Translations under genes and position numbers: made by a program
The notes under the pieces: model-generated
What the model saw: the letters and a program-made list of their open reading frames with translations, nothing else
Told to the model about the DNA's origin: nothing
The model's database searches: none
In this document: positions 41,953 through 51,021 of the stretch, piece after piece
How positions within the stretch are numbered: the stretch's first letter is position 1
Layout: each line of letters opens with the position of its first letter
DNA from: Flavobacterium sp. UGB4466
GTDB lineage: Bacteria; Bacteroidota; Bacteroidia; Flavobacteriales; Flavobacteriaceae
Reading direction: 5' to 3'
NCBI RefSeq assembly: GCF_903469665.1
Contig: NZ_CAGKLC010000025.1
Coordinates: 1 to 58,169, forward strand
Length of the DNA stretch: 58,169 nt

Positions 41953-42309
41953 TTAGTTTAAGCCAACTCCGTAAACATATTCATCCAGTTCGATTCGGAA
42001 TAAAGAACCTTCAACTAAGTCTTTGATTGATTTTAATTCTTTGATAGAAACCGCCAAATCTATTGCAGCGCAAGGAGTTTTGAGCAGGAATTTATGACAG
42101 GAGTTTTTTAGTTCGCAAGCCTCACAACACGCATTTTCAATCATACTGTCCTCAATTAAATCACAAAAATAATTCAGTTCCTGAACCGTGAAATAAAATC
42201 CGGTTTCTTTAAAAACCAATTGTACTTTGTCGGTGATGGTTTCGTTTTCCTTTTTCCAGTAAAAGGCAATTCCAAAATTATTATGATATAATTGTTCTAT
42301 TTCTCTCAT
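41953..42309 (-). CDS. Cys-rich small cytoplasmic protein
   Basis: A 118-residue protein without signal peptide. A central cluster CCEACELKNSCHKFLLKTPC (about residues 60-79) has five Cys and a His, and a further Cys (CDLI) lies nearby, suggesting a zinc or iron-sulfur site. I do not recognise the family. The promoter region has a perfect palindrome TTATTTA-N9-TAAATAA and a -7 box TATATTTG, so expression is probably controlled, possibly by a metal-responsive repressor. Confidence 0.7.
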   Translation of the reverse strand: MREIEQLYHNNFGIAFYWKKENETITDKVQLVFKETGFYFTVQELNYFCDLIEDSMIENACCEACELKNSCHKFLLKTPCAAIDLAVSIKELKSIKDLVEGSLFRIELDEYVYGVGLN

Positions 42310-42329
42310 TACAGATTCTTTTATTTCAA

Positions 42330-42364
42330 CAAATATAGATATTATTTATATTTGTTCTAAATAA
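42330..42364 (-). promoter_or_regulatory. Promoter and palindromic operator before the Cys-rich gene
   Basis: The complement of 42330-42337 is TATATTTG, a -7 box 21 bp from the start codon. The palindrome TTATTTA-N9-TAAATAA (42342-42364) sits immediately upstream, where the -33 region would be. A second, overlapping inverted repeat ACAAATATA-N9-TATATTTGT spans about 42329-42355. Binding of a regulator here would block polymerase. Confidence 0.55.
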
Positions 42365-42451
42365 AAAAGTCTTAAAAAAATGTTTTTTTTAAACGTATAA
42401 GTTATATAAGCGAATTTGGTTTTCTGTTTAAGTCAAAAAACATATAATGTT

Positions 42452-42465
42452 TATGAGGTTTAAAC
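42452..42465. terminator. Short palindrome near the MFS gene end
   Basis: GAGGTTTAAACCTC is a perfect 14-bp palindrome followed by TTTT. It lies about 48 bp beyond the MFS stop codon in the leftward direction. A loop-free palindrome is a weak terminator; an alternative is a protein site. Confidence 0.3.
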
Positions 42466-42512
42466 CTCTTTTACTGAAATTTTGGAATTTGAAAAATTAA
42501 AAATGGAATGTT

Positions 42513-43796
42513 TTATTCCATATTATGATGGTCGTCCATGTCTTTTTGAAGATCCAGATTCCTAAAAGTAGGAGAGATCAGTCCAAAGCCTAAAACCGTT
42601 AGAAGTGTGACACTACCCCCAAAAATTACTGAAGTTACCGTTCCCATTAATTTGGCAGTTGCGCCACTCTCAAAGGCTCCCAGCTCGTTAGAAGATCCAA
42701 CAAAAATAGAGTTTACTGCACCCACGCGTCCGCGCATATGATCCGGAGTTTTAAGCTGTAAAATCGTTTGACGGATTACGACCGAAATTCCATCGGCAAG
42801 TCCGCTTAAAAATAAAGCAAAAACAGAAAGCCAGAAATAGGTAGAAAAGCCAAATAAGATGATCGATAATCCGAAAACGAATATGGCAATCAAAAGTTTT
42901 TTTCCTGCGTTTTTATAGAGAGGTACGTAAGCCGAAACCAGCATTGTTATAAAAGAACCCACAGCCGGAGCGGCTCTTAAAATGCCAAATCCTTCTGAGC
43001 CGACTTTTAGAATGTCTTGAGCAAAAATAGGCAATAAAGCTACTGCACCGCCAAAAAGTACTGCAATCATATCCAGTGATAAAGCTCCTAATACAATTTG
43101 GTTTCTGAATACAAACGTTAAACCTTCGGTAAGACTATCTTTTATTGATTCTCCAATCTTTGGGTTTATAATAGGTTTTTTGCTGATTTGTGATAAGGCA
43201 ATTAAGGAAAGTACAGAGAATCCGAAAACAAGACACATCGACCAGTGAACTCCAATCCAATTGATTGAAAAACCGGCAACGGCAGGGCCTAATACAGCAC
43301 CAATTTGCCAAACTGTACTACTCCAGGTTGCGGCATTTGGATATGCTTTTTTAGGAATTATCAAGGATAAAAGAGAAAAAATAGTCGGTCCAAGGAAAGC
43401 TCGGACTAATCCGCCCAAAAAGACTAAGATATAAATAGAGTATAAAATTACATTTGAAGATAAACCGCCAACAACTCTTGGCCAGGTTACCAGAAATAAT
43501 CCGAAACTGATTACCGAAAAGCCCAGAATACATTTTACCAATAATCCTTTCTTTTCTCTTTGATCGACAATGTGTCCGGCAAATAGTGCCATTGAAACAG
43601 CCGGTATGACTTCCATTAAGCCAATAATTCCAAGCGATAGCGGATTTTTAGTGATGCTGTAAACTTCCCATTCAATTACAATAAACTGCATTGCCCAGGC
43701 AAAAACCATCGCAAAACGCAATATTAAAAATATGTTGAATTCTCTGTAACGCAATGCCTGATACGGATCAGGTTTGTTTGAATTATTTTTTTCCAT
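42513..43796 (-). CDS. MFS transporter (EntS/MFS_3-like)
   Basis: About 427 residues with 12 predicted transmembrane helices. It has the loop motif GHIVDQREKKGLL between helices 2 and 3, and DHMRGRVGAVNSIFVG between later helices, typical of the MFS_3 group that includes enterobactin exporter EntS. The start is taken at the ATG at 43796 (MEKNNSNKPDPYQALRYREF); an upstream in-frame ATG would add 18 residues inside recJ. It overlaps the recJ 3' end by 14 nt, so it is co-transcribed and perhaps coupled. The substrate is unknown. Confidence 0.88.
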   Translation of the reverse strand: MEKNNSNKPDPYQALRYREFNIFLILRFAMVFAWAMQFIVIEWEVYSITKNPLSLGIIGLMEVIPAVSMALFAGHIVDQREKKGLLVKCILGFSVISFGLFLVTWPRVVGGLSSNVILYSIYILVFLGGLVRAFLGPTIFSLLSLIIPKKAYPNAATWSSTVWQIGAVLGPAVAGFSINWIGVHWSMCLVFGFSVLSLIALSQISKKPIINPKIGESIKDSLTEGLTFVFRNQIVLGALSLDMIAVLFGGAVALLPIFAQDILKVGSEGFGILRAAPAVGSFITMLVSAYVPLYKNAGKKLLIAIFVFGLSIILFGFSTYFWLSVFALFLSGLADGISVVIRQTILQLKTPDHMRGRVGAVNSIFVGSSNELGAFESGATAKLMGTVTSVIFGGSVTLLTVLGFGLISPTFRNLDLQKDMDDHHNME

Positions 43797-45486
43797 TTGT
43801 TCTGATGTCTTTAAGCATAAGTTGGTTGGAAACGGTTCCGTTCCATTCATTTTCAGCCAGAGAATAAGCCAGCTGAAATGGGTTTTGATTTTTTGCGAGA
43901 TCTAATTTTTTTCCAAGACCAAAGCCTATTGCGGCGATTCCATCTGAATTATGTTGCTTTACAAAAAGCCTCAAATGTTCCTCTTCAGCACCTAAAGTTT
44001 TGGCATAGCCCGTGTCTTTTATATCCGAAGTCATAAAAACCGGCGTCATGTTCTGGGGGCCAAAAGGTTCGAATTGTTTTAGGATACGGATTAGTTTTGG
44101 AGTGATGTCGCTGAAATTTATTTCAGCGTCAATTTCTATTTCCGGCGTTCGCATTTCCGGAAGTATGGTTGCAGAAACTTGTGTTTCGAAAGCTTCTTTA
44201 AAGGTTTTGTAATTTTCGGCTTTCAGGGTCATTCCTGCGGCGTACATGTGCCCTCCAAATTGTTCCAGATGTTCAGAACAGGCATCAAGCGCATTATAAA
44301 CGTCAAATCCTTTTACGGATCTTGCTGATGCCGCATATTTGTCTCCGCTTTTGGTAAAAACCAAAGTAGGGCGATAGTAAGTCTCGATTAATCTTGAAGC
44401 CACAATTCCGATGACACCTTTGTGCCAGTCTTCCTGAAAAACAACCGTTGAAAATCGATCTTGTTCGTTGTTTGCTGCAATTTGCTGAAAAGCTTCTTTT
44501 GTAATTTTTTTGTCCAGATCTTTTCGGTCTGCATTGTATTGCTCAATTTCTGAAGCAAACTGCTGAGCCTGCTCAAAATTAAACTCTGTGAGTAATTCTA
44601 CAGCATGATTGCCATGTTTGATTCTTCCCGCTGCATTTATTCGTGGAGAAATGATAAAAACAACATCGGTTATGTCTAATGTTTTCTTTTTTACCTGATG
44701 CACCAAAGCCTTGATTCCGGGTCTTGGATCGGAGTTGATAACCTGTAGGCCATAAAAAGCCAGGATTCTGTTTTCACCCGTTATAGGTACAATATCTGCA
44801 GCAATTGCTGTGGCAACTAGATCAAGGTAGGGAACGAGATCGTGTATGGTTTCGTTTCTGTTTGTTCCTAAAGCCTGAATGAGTTTAAAACCAACACCAC
44901 AGCCACACAGCTCATCATAAGGATAAGAGCAATCGTCTCTTTTAGGGTCTAAAATGGCGACAGCGTCCGGAAGAGAATCTCCGGGTCTGTGGTGATCGCA
45001 GATGATAAAATCAATGTTCTTTTCTTTTGCGTAAGCGATATGATCAATCGATTTTATGCCACAGTCGAGAGCAATGATTAATGAAAATCCGTTATCGTCG
45101 GCAAAGTCAATTCCTTTAAAAGAAATTCCGTAACCCTCATCGTAACGATCCGGAATGTAAGTCGCAATATTGGGATAATGTGATTTCAAATAGGAAGAAA
45201 CCAAAGAAACAGCCGTTGTTCCATCGACATCATAATCACCAAAAACCAAAATGTTTTCCTGATTTTTAATCGCCAGTTCTATTCTTGAAACCGCTTTATC
45301 CATGTCTTTCATCAAAAATGGATCGTGAAGCTGTTCCAATTGAGGGCGAAAGAAATCCTTTGCCTGATCAAAAGTCTCTATGCCTCGCTGAATCAAAAGT
45401 GTTGCGACAAAATCTTCTACATTTAAAGCTTGTGCTAAATGCTTGATTTTTTCTTCAGAAGGTTTTGGTTTTATGGTCCAACGCAT
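43783..45486 (-). CDS. recJ: Single-stranded-DNA-specific exonuclease RecJ
   Basis: A 567-residue 5'-3' exonuclease for recombination and mismatch repair. DHH-family motifs in order: FGDYDVDGTTAVS, IIALDCGIKSIDH, IICDHHRPGDS (the DHH motif) and LCGCGVGFKLI. DHHA1 motifs follow: SPRINAAGRIKHG and GGHMYAAGMTLK. The C-terminal OB domain is about 460-560. The length is normal. The upstream spacer holds the same heptamer family as the accB-accC spacer. Confidence 0.97.
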   Translation of the reverse strand: MRWTIKPKPSEEKIKHLAQALNVEDFVATLLIQRGIETFDQAKDFFRPQLEQLHDPFLMKDMDKAVSRIELAIKNQENILVFGDYDVDGTTAVSLVSSYLKSHYPNIATYIPDRYDEGYGISFKGIDFADDNGFSLIIALDCGIKSIDHIAYAKEKNIDFIICDHHRPGDSLPDAVAILDPKRDDCSYPYDELCGCGVGFKLIQALGTNRNETIHDLVPYLDLVATAIAADIVPITGENRILAFYGLQVINSDPRPGIKALVHQVKKKTLDITDVVFIISPRINAAGRIKHGNHAVELLTEFNFEQAQQFASEIEQYNADRKDLDKKITKEAFQQIAANNEQDRFSTVVFQEDWHKGVIGIVASRLIETYYRPTLVFTKSGDKYAASARSVKGFDVYNALDACSEHLEQFGGHMYAAGMTLKAENYKTFKEAFETQVSATILPEMRTPEIEIDAEINFSDITPKLIRILKQFEPFGPQNMTPVFMTSDIKDTGYAKTLGAEEEHLRLFVKQHNSDGIAAIGFGLGKKLDLAKNQNPFQLAYSLAENEWNGTVSNQLMLKDIRTNGKK

Positions 45487-45494
45487 TTTAATGG

Positions 45495-45622
45495 TAGATT
45501 TTAGATCTTAGATTTCAGATTCTTGGAATCGTTTAATTTGGATAGCTGTTTTTTGCCACGGATTACATGATTTTAAGAATGTAGATTTCAGAAATCTAAA
45601 ATCTACACTCTAAAATCTAAAA
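45495..45622. repeat. Heptameric TAGATTT repeats between hopJ-like and recJ genes
   Basis: Four heptamers (TAGATTT, TAGATCT, TAGATTT, CAGATTC) fill 45495-45522. A second, inverted set (AATCTAAAATCTA pattern) fills about 45590-45622. Between them is a GCCACGGATTACATGATT sequence related to the 30013 repeat family. The unit matches the heptamer upstream of accC. Confidence 0.8.
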
Positions 45623-45967
45623 TTATTTAGCTTCTAAAGCATTTCCTTCAAACTGAATTCCGTCCCAGCCTAAATTGATGAAGTTTCTAATGTTTTGATG
45701 GTTAGTTCCGTTGGGATCGCCCAAAACTTCCTCGAAATAGAAAGCTCCAAAACAGGCCAAAGTTTCGTCTTTAGTTAAGTTTTGCAGTTTTGCGAAAGAG
45801 AATAACTTGCAGGAACCGGAATTTTCTCCGGCAGCATTATGTTGTGTTCCGTTTTGGAAAGCAGTTGGAGTGAAGTTGTAGTTTTCTTCAATTACTGCAA
45901 TAGTTTCCGGGAATGTTATTTCGTTTGGAGTTTGTTTTACTTTTTCTAAAAAGGCTTGTATGCTCAT
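45623..45967 (-). CDS. HopJ-family protein
   Basis: A 114-residue protein matching the HopJ type III effector family by the pattern FPETIAVIEENYNFTPTAFQNG, then NAAGENSGSCKLFSFAKLQ and CFGAFYFEEVLGDPNGTNHQNIR. The family is widespread in bacteria without type III secretion, and no secretion genes are near, so the effector name should not be taken as function. It lies upstream of recJ on the same strand, with repeats in between. Cytoplasmic; true role unknown. Confidence 0.9.
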   Translation of the reverse strand: MSIQAFLEKVKQTPNEITFPETIAVIEENYNFTPTAFQNGTQHNAAGENSGSCKLFSFAKLQNLTKDETLACFGAFYFEEVLGDPNGTNHQNIRNFINLGWDGIQFEGNALEAK

Positions 45968-46115
45968 GATTGTGGTTTATTTTTAGCCACAGATTAGAAG
46001 ATTTCAAAAGGATTTTTTATTGTTTTTTTTCTAATTTAATTCGCTGTCATATTAGTAGCAAACTTCATTATATCAATCAGTGAGAATCATTTTAATCTGT
46101 GGCTAATATTGTGTT

Positions 46116-46835
46116 TTATTCTTCTTCGTTTTTCGAATATTTACTTTTCTTCGTTTCTTTTTCTACTGTTTTTCCGGCAACGACCACGACAATTTCGCCG
46201 CGTGGTGCTGTTTTTTCAAAATGTGCTAAAACTTCTTTAGCTGTTCCGCGTACATTTTCTTCATGCAGTTTTGATAATTCCCTGGAGACGCAAACTTGTC
46301 TGTCTTCTCCGAAATACTGAATGAATTCGGCTAAAGTTTTGACCAGTTTATGTGGCGAAACATATAAAATCATGGTTCGGGTCTCCTCGGCTAAAGTCAG
46401 AAAACGAGTTTGACGTCCTTTTTTGTCAGGTAAAAAACCTTCGAAGACAAATTTGTCATTGGGTAATCCGCTATTGACTAAGGCCGGAACAAAAGCTGTA
46501 GCTCCGGGAAGGCACTCCACTTCAATTTTATTCTCGACACAGGCACGTGTGAGTAAAAAACCGGGATCTGAAATAGCAGGAGTTCCTGCGTCTGAAATCA
46601 GGGCGATATTTTCACCCGCCTTCAGACGTGCAATTAAATTTTCGGTTGTTTTATGCTCGTTGTGCATGTGATGACTGTGCATGTGCGTACCAATCTCAAA
46701 ATGCTTCAACAGTTTGCCACTGGTTCGGGTGTCTTCAGCCAAAATCAAATCGACTTCTTTCAGAATCCGAATGGCACGAAAAGTCATGTCTTCAAGATTG
46801 CCAATTGGCGTGGGAACGATATATAGTTTAGACAT
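46116..46835 (-). CDS. rsmI: 16S rRNA (cytidine-1402-2'-O)-methyltransferase
   Basis: A 239-residue SAM-dependent methyltransferase of the tetrapyrrole-methylase fold that modifies C1402 in the ribosomal decoding centre. Typical motifs: LYIVPTPIGNLEDMTFRAI at the start, AEDTRTSGKLL, ISDAGTPAISDPGF (glycine-rich SAM loop), PGATAFVPALVNSGLP and GFLPDKKGR. The C-terminal end (KKSKYSKNEEE) is charged. It is a single gene; about 130 bp of repeat-containing spacer separates it from the acidic protein upstream. Confidence 0.96.
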   Translation of the reverse strand: MSKLYIVPTPIGNLEDMTFRAIRILKEVDLILAEDTRTSGKLLKHFEIGTHMHSHHMHNEHKTTENLIARLKAGENIALISDAGTPAISDPGFLLTRACVENKIEVECLPGATAFVPALVNSGLPNDKFVFEGFLPDKKGRQTRFLTLAEETRTMILYVSPHKLVKTLAEFIQYFGEDRQVCVSRELSKLHEENVRGTAKEVLAHFEKTAPRGEIVVVVAGKTVEKETKKSKYSKNEEE

Positions 46836-46961
46836 AATTTTTCTGAATTCTAAATGGAGTTATTGGACACGAATTTCACTAATTGACACAAGTTTTAAGT
46901 GTCTTTAGGAATTTTACAAACAAAAGGTTCGTGCTAATTCGTGTAATTTGTGTTTTAGTTT

Positions 46962-48107
46962 TTATGAAAATTTCTTTTCTACAATTCCTAAGAAACGTTC
47001 GGCGTAATCATCTTTTCCATCCCAGTTGTTGTAGTCCGGTTTTACCATATCCTCAATAAATTCTTTTGCTTCACCATAAGTGTCAAAAGTCAGTAATTGA
47101 TTTAAAACGCGGCTGTAATCTTCTGAACTGTTTCCAAAAAGATTTTTAGTGAATGCAATTCGGTCGTTTAAATCAATGTGAAAACCTTTTGCCAGTTTTT
47201 CATTTAGAGTGGCAGCTTTCGGTTCAGCAGGAGTTTCTAATACAGTTGTTTCAACTGTTTTTTGCTCTTTGAACTCATTGATTGACGGTGTTGGTGTTGG
47301 TGTTGGAGTAGGAGAAACCGCTTCGAAACTGTCTACTTTTACAAAATGCGCATCGGCATAGTTTACGCCTAATATCTCTTCAAAAGAAATGTGAACAGGC
47401 TCCGGTTTTGATGGGCTTTCTGCTTTTGGCTCCTCTTTTTTCGGTTTCTTTTCCTCTTGTACCTCTTCTGATTTGTCCAATTCAAAAGCGGGAATAAAAT
47501 CAGGAATCGGTTTAGAGTTACTAACAGTTGTAAACGAAAGTTCTGCTGCAGTTTCCGGTTCTTTTGCCGTTTCTGAAATTGGTTCTTCAGCTTCTTCAAC
47601 AATTGGTTGCTCTGCGATTTCCGCGACTGGTTCGGCAATGGTTTCAACAATTGGTTCGGCAGCTGTTTCTTCAGGAATTTCCGTTGTTATTTCTTCAAAA
47701 ATCTCAGGCTCCGGATTTATATCTTCCGAGGGTTCGCCAATTGCTTCTTCAGAAGTTTCAGGATCAGGATCTGTTTCTTTTGCAGACTCAGCAGTAATTT
47801 CTTCAGCAATTATTGGCTCTAATGTTTCTTCAGCTACTATTTCTTCAACGATTATTGGAGTTTCAGTTTCAACTTCATTTGGAATTATTTCTTCTTTTTC
47901 AAAGATAGCTTCAATTTCAGAATGCATTTCGCTGTGGCCAATGGTAGGCTTCAGAGTGTCGAAATTTTCATCTACAAATTTTAAAACCGCTAGTTTTTCA
48001 TATAATTTCTGCGTTTCAAGATACAATTGATTGATATCGGATTTGTTTTTAAGCTTTAAAATTCGATGAGCAATGCTGATTAAATCGGCTTCCAATTTTT
48101 TTTTCAT
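46962..48107 (-). CDS. Acidic repeat-rich cytoplasmic protein
   Basis: A 381-residue protein with no signal peptide. A helical N-terminal part (1-75) is followed by a long Glu/Pro/Ala/Ile-rich low-complexity middle (about 75-200, many variants of EEITAE and EPIVEE), a Lys/Glu segment with TPTPTPTPS, and a conserved-looking C-terminal domain (about 305-381: LNDRIAFTKNLFGNSSEDYSR, ending WDGKDDYAERFLGIVEKKFS). The middle is probably disordered and could vary in length. I do not recognise a named family. The low complexity creates a 185-codon open frame on the opposite strand that is not a gene. Confidence 0.8.
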   Translation of the reverse strand: MKKKLEADLISIAHRILKLKNKSDINQLYLETQKLYEKLAVLKFVDENFDTLKPTIGHSEMHSEIEAIFEKEEIIPNEVETETPIIVEEIVAEETLEPIIAEEITAESAKETDPDPETSEEAIGEPSEDINPEPEIFEEITTEIPEETAAEPIVETIAEPVAEIAEQPIVEEAEEPISETAKEPETAAELSFTTVSNSKPIPDFIPAFELDKSEEVQEEKKPKKEEPKAESPSKPEPVHISFEEILGVNYADAHFVKVDSFEAVSPTPTPTPTPSINEFKEQKTVETTVLETPAEPKAATLNEKLAKGFHIDLNDRIAFTKNLFGNSSEDYSRVLNQLLTFDTYGEAKEFIEDMVKPDYNNWDGKDDYAERFLGIVEKKFS

Positions 48108-48258
48108 AACTGTTGAAATTATAGTGAATAGGGTATTTTAGTATATTTTGTATTTGAATGTCTTCATTCGTCGCCGAAATCTGAAAGATATTTTTTTATT
48201 TCTGTTAATACGCGTTTGCGAATCTTCGATTTGATAAAAATTTTCTACTTTTGAAAAA

Positions 48259-48280
48259 GTGAAAAATTGCGATTTTTCAC
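48259..48280. promoter_or_regulatory. Hairpin in the spacer before tdk
   Basis: A perfect 9-bp stem GTGAAAAAT / ATTTTTCAC (48259-48267, 48272-48280) with loop TGCG lies 63 bp upstream of the tdk start. It could be a leader structure or a weak terminator. Confidence 0.4.
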
Positions 48281-48343
48281 GTCGATTTATTACCAGTACA
48301 AAGTAATAAAAACTATTCATTTTTAAAGGTAGAAAAATACAAA

Positions 48344-48934
48344 ATGTTTCTCGAAAATACAGTAAATCACAAAGAACAATTTGGTTGGATTGAAGTTATT
48401 TGTGGATCAATGTTTTCGGGTAAAACCGAGGAATTAATCCGCAGATTAAAGCGCGCCCAATTTGCCAAACAAAGAGTCGAAATCTTTAAACCCGCTATTG
48501 ATACCCGCTATCATGACGAAATGGTGGTGTCTCACGATGCCAATGAAATTCGTTCTACTCCGGTTCCGGCGGCTGCCAATATCTCTATTTTAGCGCAAGG
48601 TTGCGATGTGATCGGTATTGATGAAGCACAATTTTTTGATGATGAGATAGTGACAGTATGTAACGATCTCGCCAATCAGGGAATTCGTGTGATAGTTGCA
48701 GGACTTGATATGGATTTTAAAGGAAATCCTTTTGGACCCATGCCGGGACTTATGGCAACCGCCGAATATGTCACCAAAGTTCATGCGGTTTGCACCCGAA
48801 CAGGAAATCTTGCCAACTACAGTTTTCGTAAAACTGACAATGATAAGTTAGTGATGCTTGGTGAAACGGAAGAGTATGAGCCACTGAGCCGTGCAGCCTA
48901 TTTTAATGCCATGAAAAAGATTCAGGATAAATAA
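48344..48934 (+). CDS. tdk: Thymidine kinase (type II)
   Basis: A 196-residue salvage enzyme phosphorylating thymidine with ATP. The P-loop is in [16 protein letters not shown], the catalytic/Mg region in [13 protein letters not shown], and the lasso region in [15 protein letters not shown]. The family usually has four zinc-binding Cys near the end; here only one of these positions (VCTRTGN) is Cys, so this is a zinc-less form, as I recall for Bacteroidetes. The first 14 residues ([14 protein letters not shown]) precede the core. Confidence 0.95.
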   Translation: MFLENTVNHKEQFGWIEVICGSMFSGKTEELIRRLKRAQFAKQRVEIFKPAIDTRYHDEMVVSHDANEIRSTPVPAAANISILAQGCDVIGIDEAQFFDDEIVTVCNDLANQGIRVIVAGLDMDFKGNPFGPMPGLMATAEYVTKVHAVCTRTGNLANYSFRKTDNDKLVMLGETEEYEPLSRAAYFNAMKKIQDK

Positions 48935-48968
48935 AGTTTTCTTTTCTTAACAAAAAACAAACGAACAG

Positions 48969-49397
48969 ATGCAGCAACCAACTAAAAAAAAGAATTTAAC
49001 CATTTTAATAGTGTGTGCAATTGCAGCATTATTACTGGCTTTGATTGTGTATTGTTCTTTTAAAGAGCCTGTAACAGATAAGGGAATGGTTGAACTGGTT
49101 GCAAAATACAATGAAAATTGCCCTTTAACCATTCAGGAAGGGATTCGTTTGGATAATGTTACACTGCCTAAAGATAAAGTGGTTCAGTACAATTTGACTT
49201 TGTTAAATGTAGAAAAAGAAACTGCCGAAATTGAAGTAATTAAAAGAAACATAGAAGAAAGTCTGCTAAGTACGGTTAAAGCAAATCCTGGGCTTAAAGC
49301 TTTTCGGGATAATGATTTTACCCTGATCTATAATTACGATGATAAAAAAGAAAATTATCTGTTTCAGATTACGATAACGCCGAGTCAGTACAAATAA
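48969..49397 (+). CDS. Hypothetical single-pass membrane protein
   Basis: A 142-residue protein with a short basic head (MQQPTKKK), one transmembrane helix (about 9-28) and an extracytoplasmic domain of about 110 residues. It starts 34 bp after tdk on the same strand, so it is probably co-transcribed. The domain (pattern CPLTIQEGIRLDNVTLPKDKVVQYNLTLLN) is unknown to me. Two hairpin terminators follow. Confidence 0.7.
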   Translation: MQQPTKKKNLTILIVCAIAALLLALIVYCSFKEPVTDKGMVELVAKYNENCPLTIQEGIRLDNVTLPKDKVVQYNLTLLNVEKETAEIEVIKRNIEESLLSTVKANPGLKAFRDNDFTLIYNYDDKKENYLFQITITPSQYK

Positions 49398-49417
49398 TTT
49401 AACGACTTTAATAAGTT

Positions 49418-49449
49418 AACCCGACAGGTTTCAAAAACCTGTCGGGTTT
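49418..49449 (+). terminator. Terminator after the tdk unit, CCCGACAGG family
   Basis: A perfect 14-bp stem (49418-49431 with 49435-49448) with a 3-nt loop and a following TTG/T-rich tail. Same family as 729-761 and 21701-21730. Confidence 0.8.
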
Positions 49450-49470
49450 GTTGTTTTTGAGGTATAAAAA

Positions 49471-49502
49471 AAACCTAACAGTATTTAAAAGCTGTTAGGT
49501 TT
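49471..49502 (-). terminator. Terminator after rpoN
   Basis: AAACCTAACAG (49471-49481) pairs with CTGTTAGGTTT (49492-49502); read leftward it is followed by a long T run. It ends the asnS-rpoN unit, back to back with the terminator of the tdk unit. Confidence 0.8.
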
Positions 49503-49545
49503 ATTGTTTATAGGATGATTTTTTTTATTGTAGAAGAGTAGAAAA

Positions 49546-51006
49546 TTAAATTTTCTTCCTCATTCTTGCTACCGGAATGTCTAATTGTTCGCGGTATTTT
49601 GCAATAGTTCTTCGGGCAATTGGGTATCCTTTTTCTTTCAGGATTTCGGCCAGTTGATCGTCCGGTAAAGGTTTCTTTTTATCTTCTTCTTCAATGGTAT
49701 TTTGAAGGATTTTTTTAATTTCTAAAGTAGAGACATCTTCTCCCTGATCATTTTTCATGGCTTCAGAGAAAAACTCTTTGATCAGTTTTGTACCGTATGG
49801 CGTTTCAACATACTTACTGTTGGCTACACGCGAGATCGTCGAAATATCAAGACCAACCATATCCGCAATGTCTTTTAAGATCATTGGTTTTAGTTTGGTT
49901 TCGTCACCGTCCAGAAAGTACTCTTCCTGATAATGCATGATAGCATTCATCGTAACAAAAAGAGTTTCCTGACGCTGTCTGATCGCATCGATAAACCATT
50001 TGGCCGAATCCAGTTTCTGTTTGATGAACTGAACAGCATCTTTTTGTGCCGATGATTTATCACGAGAATCTTTATACGTCTGCATCATTTCCTGATAATC
50101 TTTAGAAACGTGCAGGGAAGGAGCATTTCGTCCGTTTAAGGTAAGTTCCAGTTCTCCGTCAACGATTCTAATGGCAAAATCGGGAACAACGTTCTCTGTT
50201 ACTTTATTGTTTCCGGTGTAAGAACCTCCCGGCTTTGGATTCAGTCTTTCGATTTCGTGAATGGCTTTTTTAAGCTGTTCGTTTGAAACACCGTATTTCT
50301 GTAAAAGTTTGTCGTAATGTTTCTTGGTAAAAGCATCAAACTGATTCTCGATGATATCAATAGCTAAATCAATATATTCGGTTGGAGTTTTGTGTTTTAA
50401 CTGTAGTAACAGACATTCCTGTAAATCACGTGCTCCTACTCCCGAAGGTTCGAGCTCATGAATGACATGAAGCATTTTTTCGACCATTTTCTCATCGGTG
50501 TAAATTCCCTGAGTAAAAGCCATATCGTCTACAATATCCGGAACACTTCTGCGGATGTAACCCATATCATCAATACTTCCAACAAGGAATTCAGCGATTT
50601 CGCGTTCTTCATCATTTAAAATAAAAGTATTCAACTGATTGATTAAATCCTGATGGAAACTAATTGGCGAAGCAAAAGGAGTTTCGCGCTCCTCGTCTTC
50701 ACTGTAATTGTTCACCTGAGTTTTGTAATCAGGGGTGTCGTCGTCGCTTAAGTATTCGTCAATGTTAATGTCGTCTGCTTCGATTCTGTCTGATTCAGCA
50801 TCATCGTAATCGTCGTAGTCTTCATTGGCAAATTCATCGGCTTCGTATTCGTCTTCTTTACCGGCTTCGAGGGCCGGATTTTCATTCATTTCTTCCAGTA
50901 AACGTTGCTCAAAAGCTTGCGTAGGCAATTGAATTAACTTCATCAGCTGAATTTGCTGTGGAGATAATTTTTGGGATAATTTTAGATTTAAAAATTGCTT
51001 TAGCAT
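49546..51006 (-). CDS. rpoN: RNA polymerase sigma-54 factor
   Basis: A 486-residue sigma factor. Region I at the N terminus (LKLSQKLSPQQIQLMKLIQLP) is the activator-interacting part. An acidic region II (about 45-95) follows, then the core-binding domain, the HTH (about 370-395, LKDIADMVGLDISTISRVANSKY), and the RpoN box ARRTIAKYREQLDIP at the end that reads the -24 promoter element. It needs an NtrC-type activator such as the one encoded at 24047. Downstream of asnS with heptameric repeats in the 139-bp spacer. Confidence 0.97.
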   Translation of the reverse strand: MLKQFLNLKLSQKLSPQQIQLMKLIQLPTQAFEQRLLEEMNENPALEAGKEDEYEADEFANEDYDDYDDAESDRIEADDINIDEYLSDDDTPDYKTQVNNYSEDEERETPFASPISFHQDLINQLNTFILNDEEREIAEFLVGSIDDMGYIRRSVPDIVDDMAFTQGIYTDEKMVEKMLHVIHELEPSGVGARDLQECLLLQLKHKTPTEYIDLAIDIIENQFDAFTKKHYDKLLQKYGVSNEQLKKAIHEIERLNPKPGGSYTGNNKVTENVVPDFAIRIVDGELELTLNGRNAPSLHVSKDYQEMMQTYKDSRDKSSAQKDAVQFIKQKLDSAKWFIDAIRQRQETLFVTMNAIMHYQEEYFLDGDETKLKPMILKDIADMVGLDISTISRVANSKYVETPYGTKLIKEFFSEAMKNDQGEDVSTLEIKKILQNTIEEEDKKKPLPDDQLAEILKEKGYPIARRTIAKYREQLDIPVARMRKKI

Positions 51007-51021
51007 TTGTTTTTGTTAAAA

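Noticed and set aside
45623..45967. Type III secretion effector (HopJ)
   Set aside because: The family name is historic; no type III secretion genes are present and the family is common in non-pathogens.
47473..48030. 185-codon open frame on the plus strand
   Set aside because: It is the reverse complement of the Glu/Pro-rich low-complexity part of the acidic protein on the minus strand; composition (Ser/Ile/Gly runs) is an artefact of that repeat.
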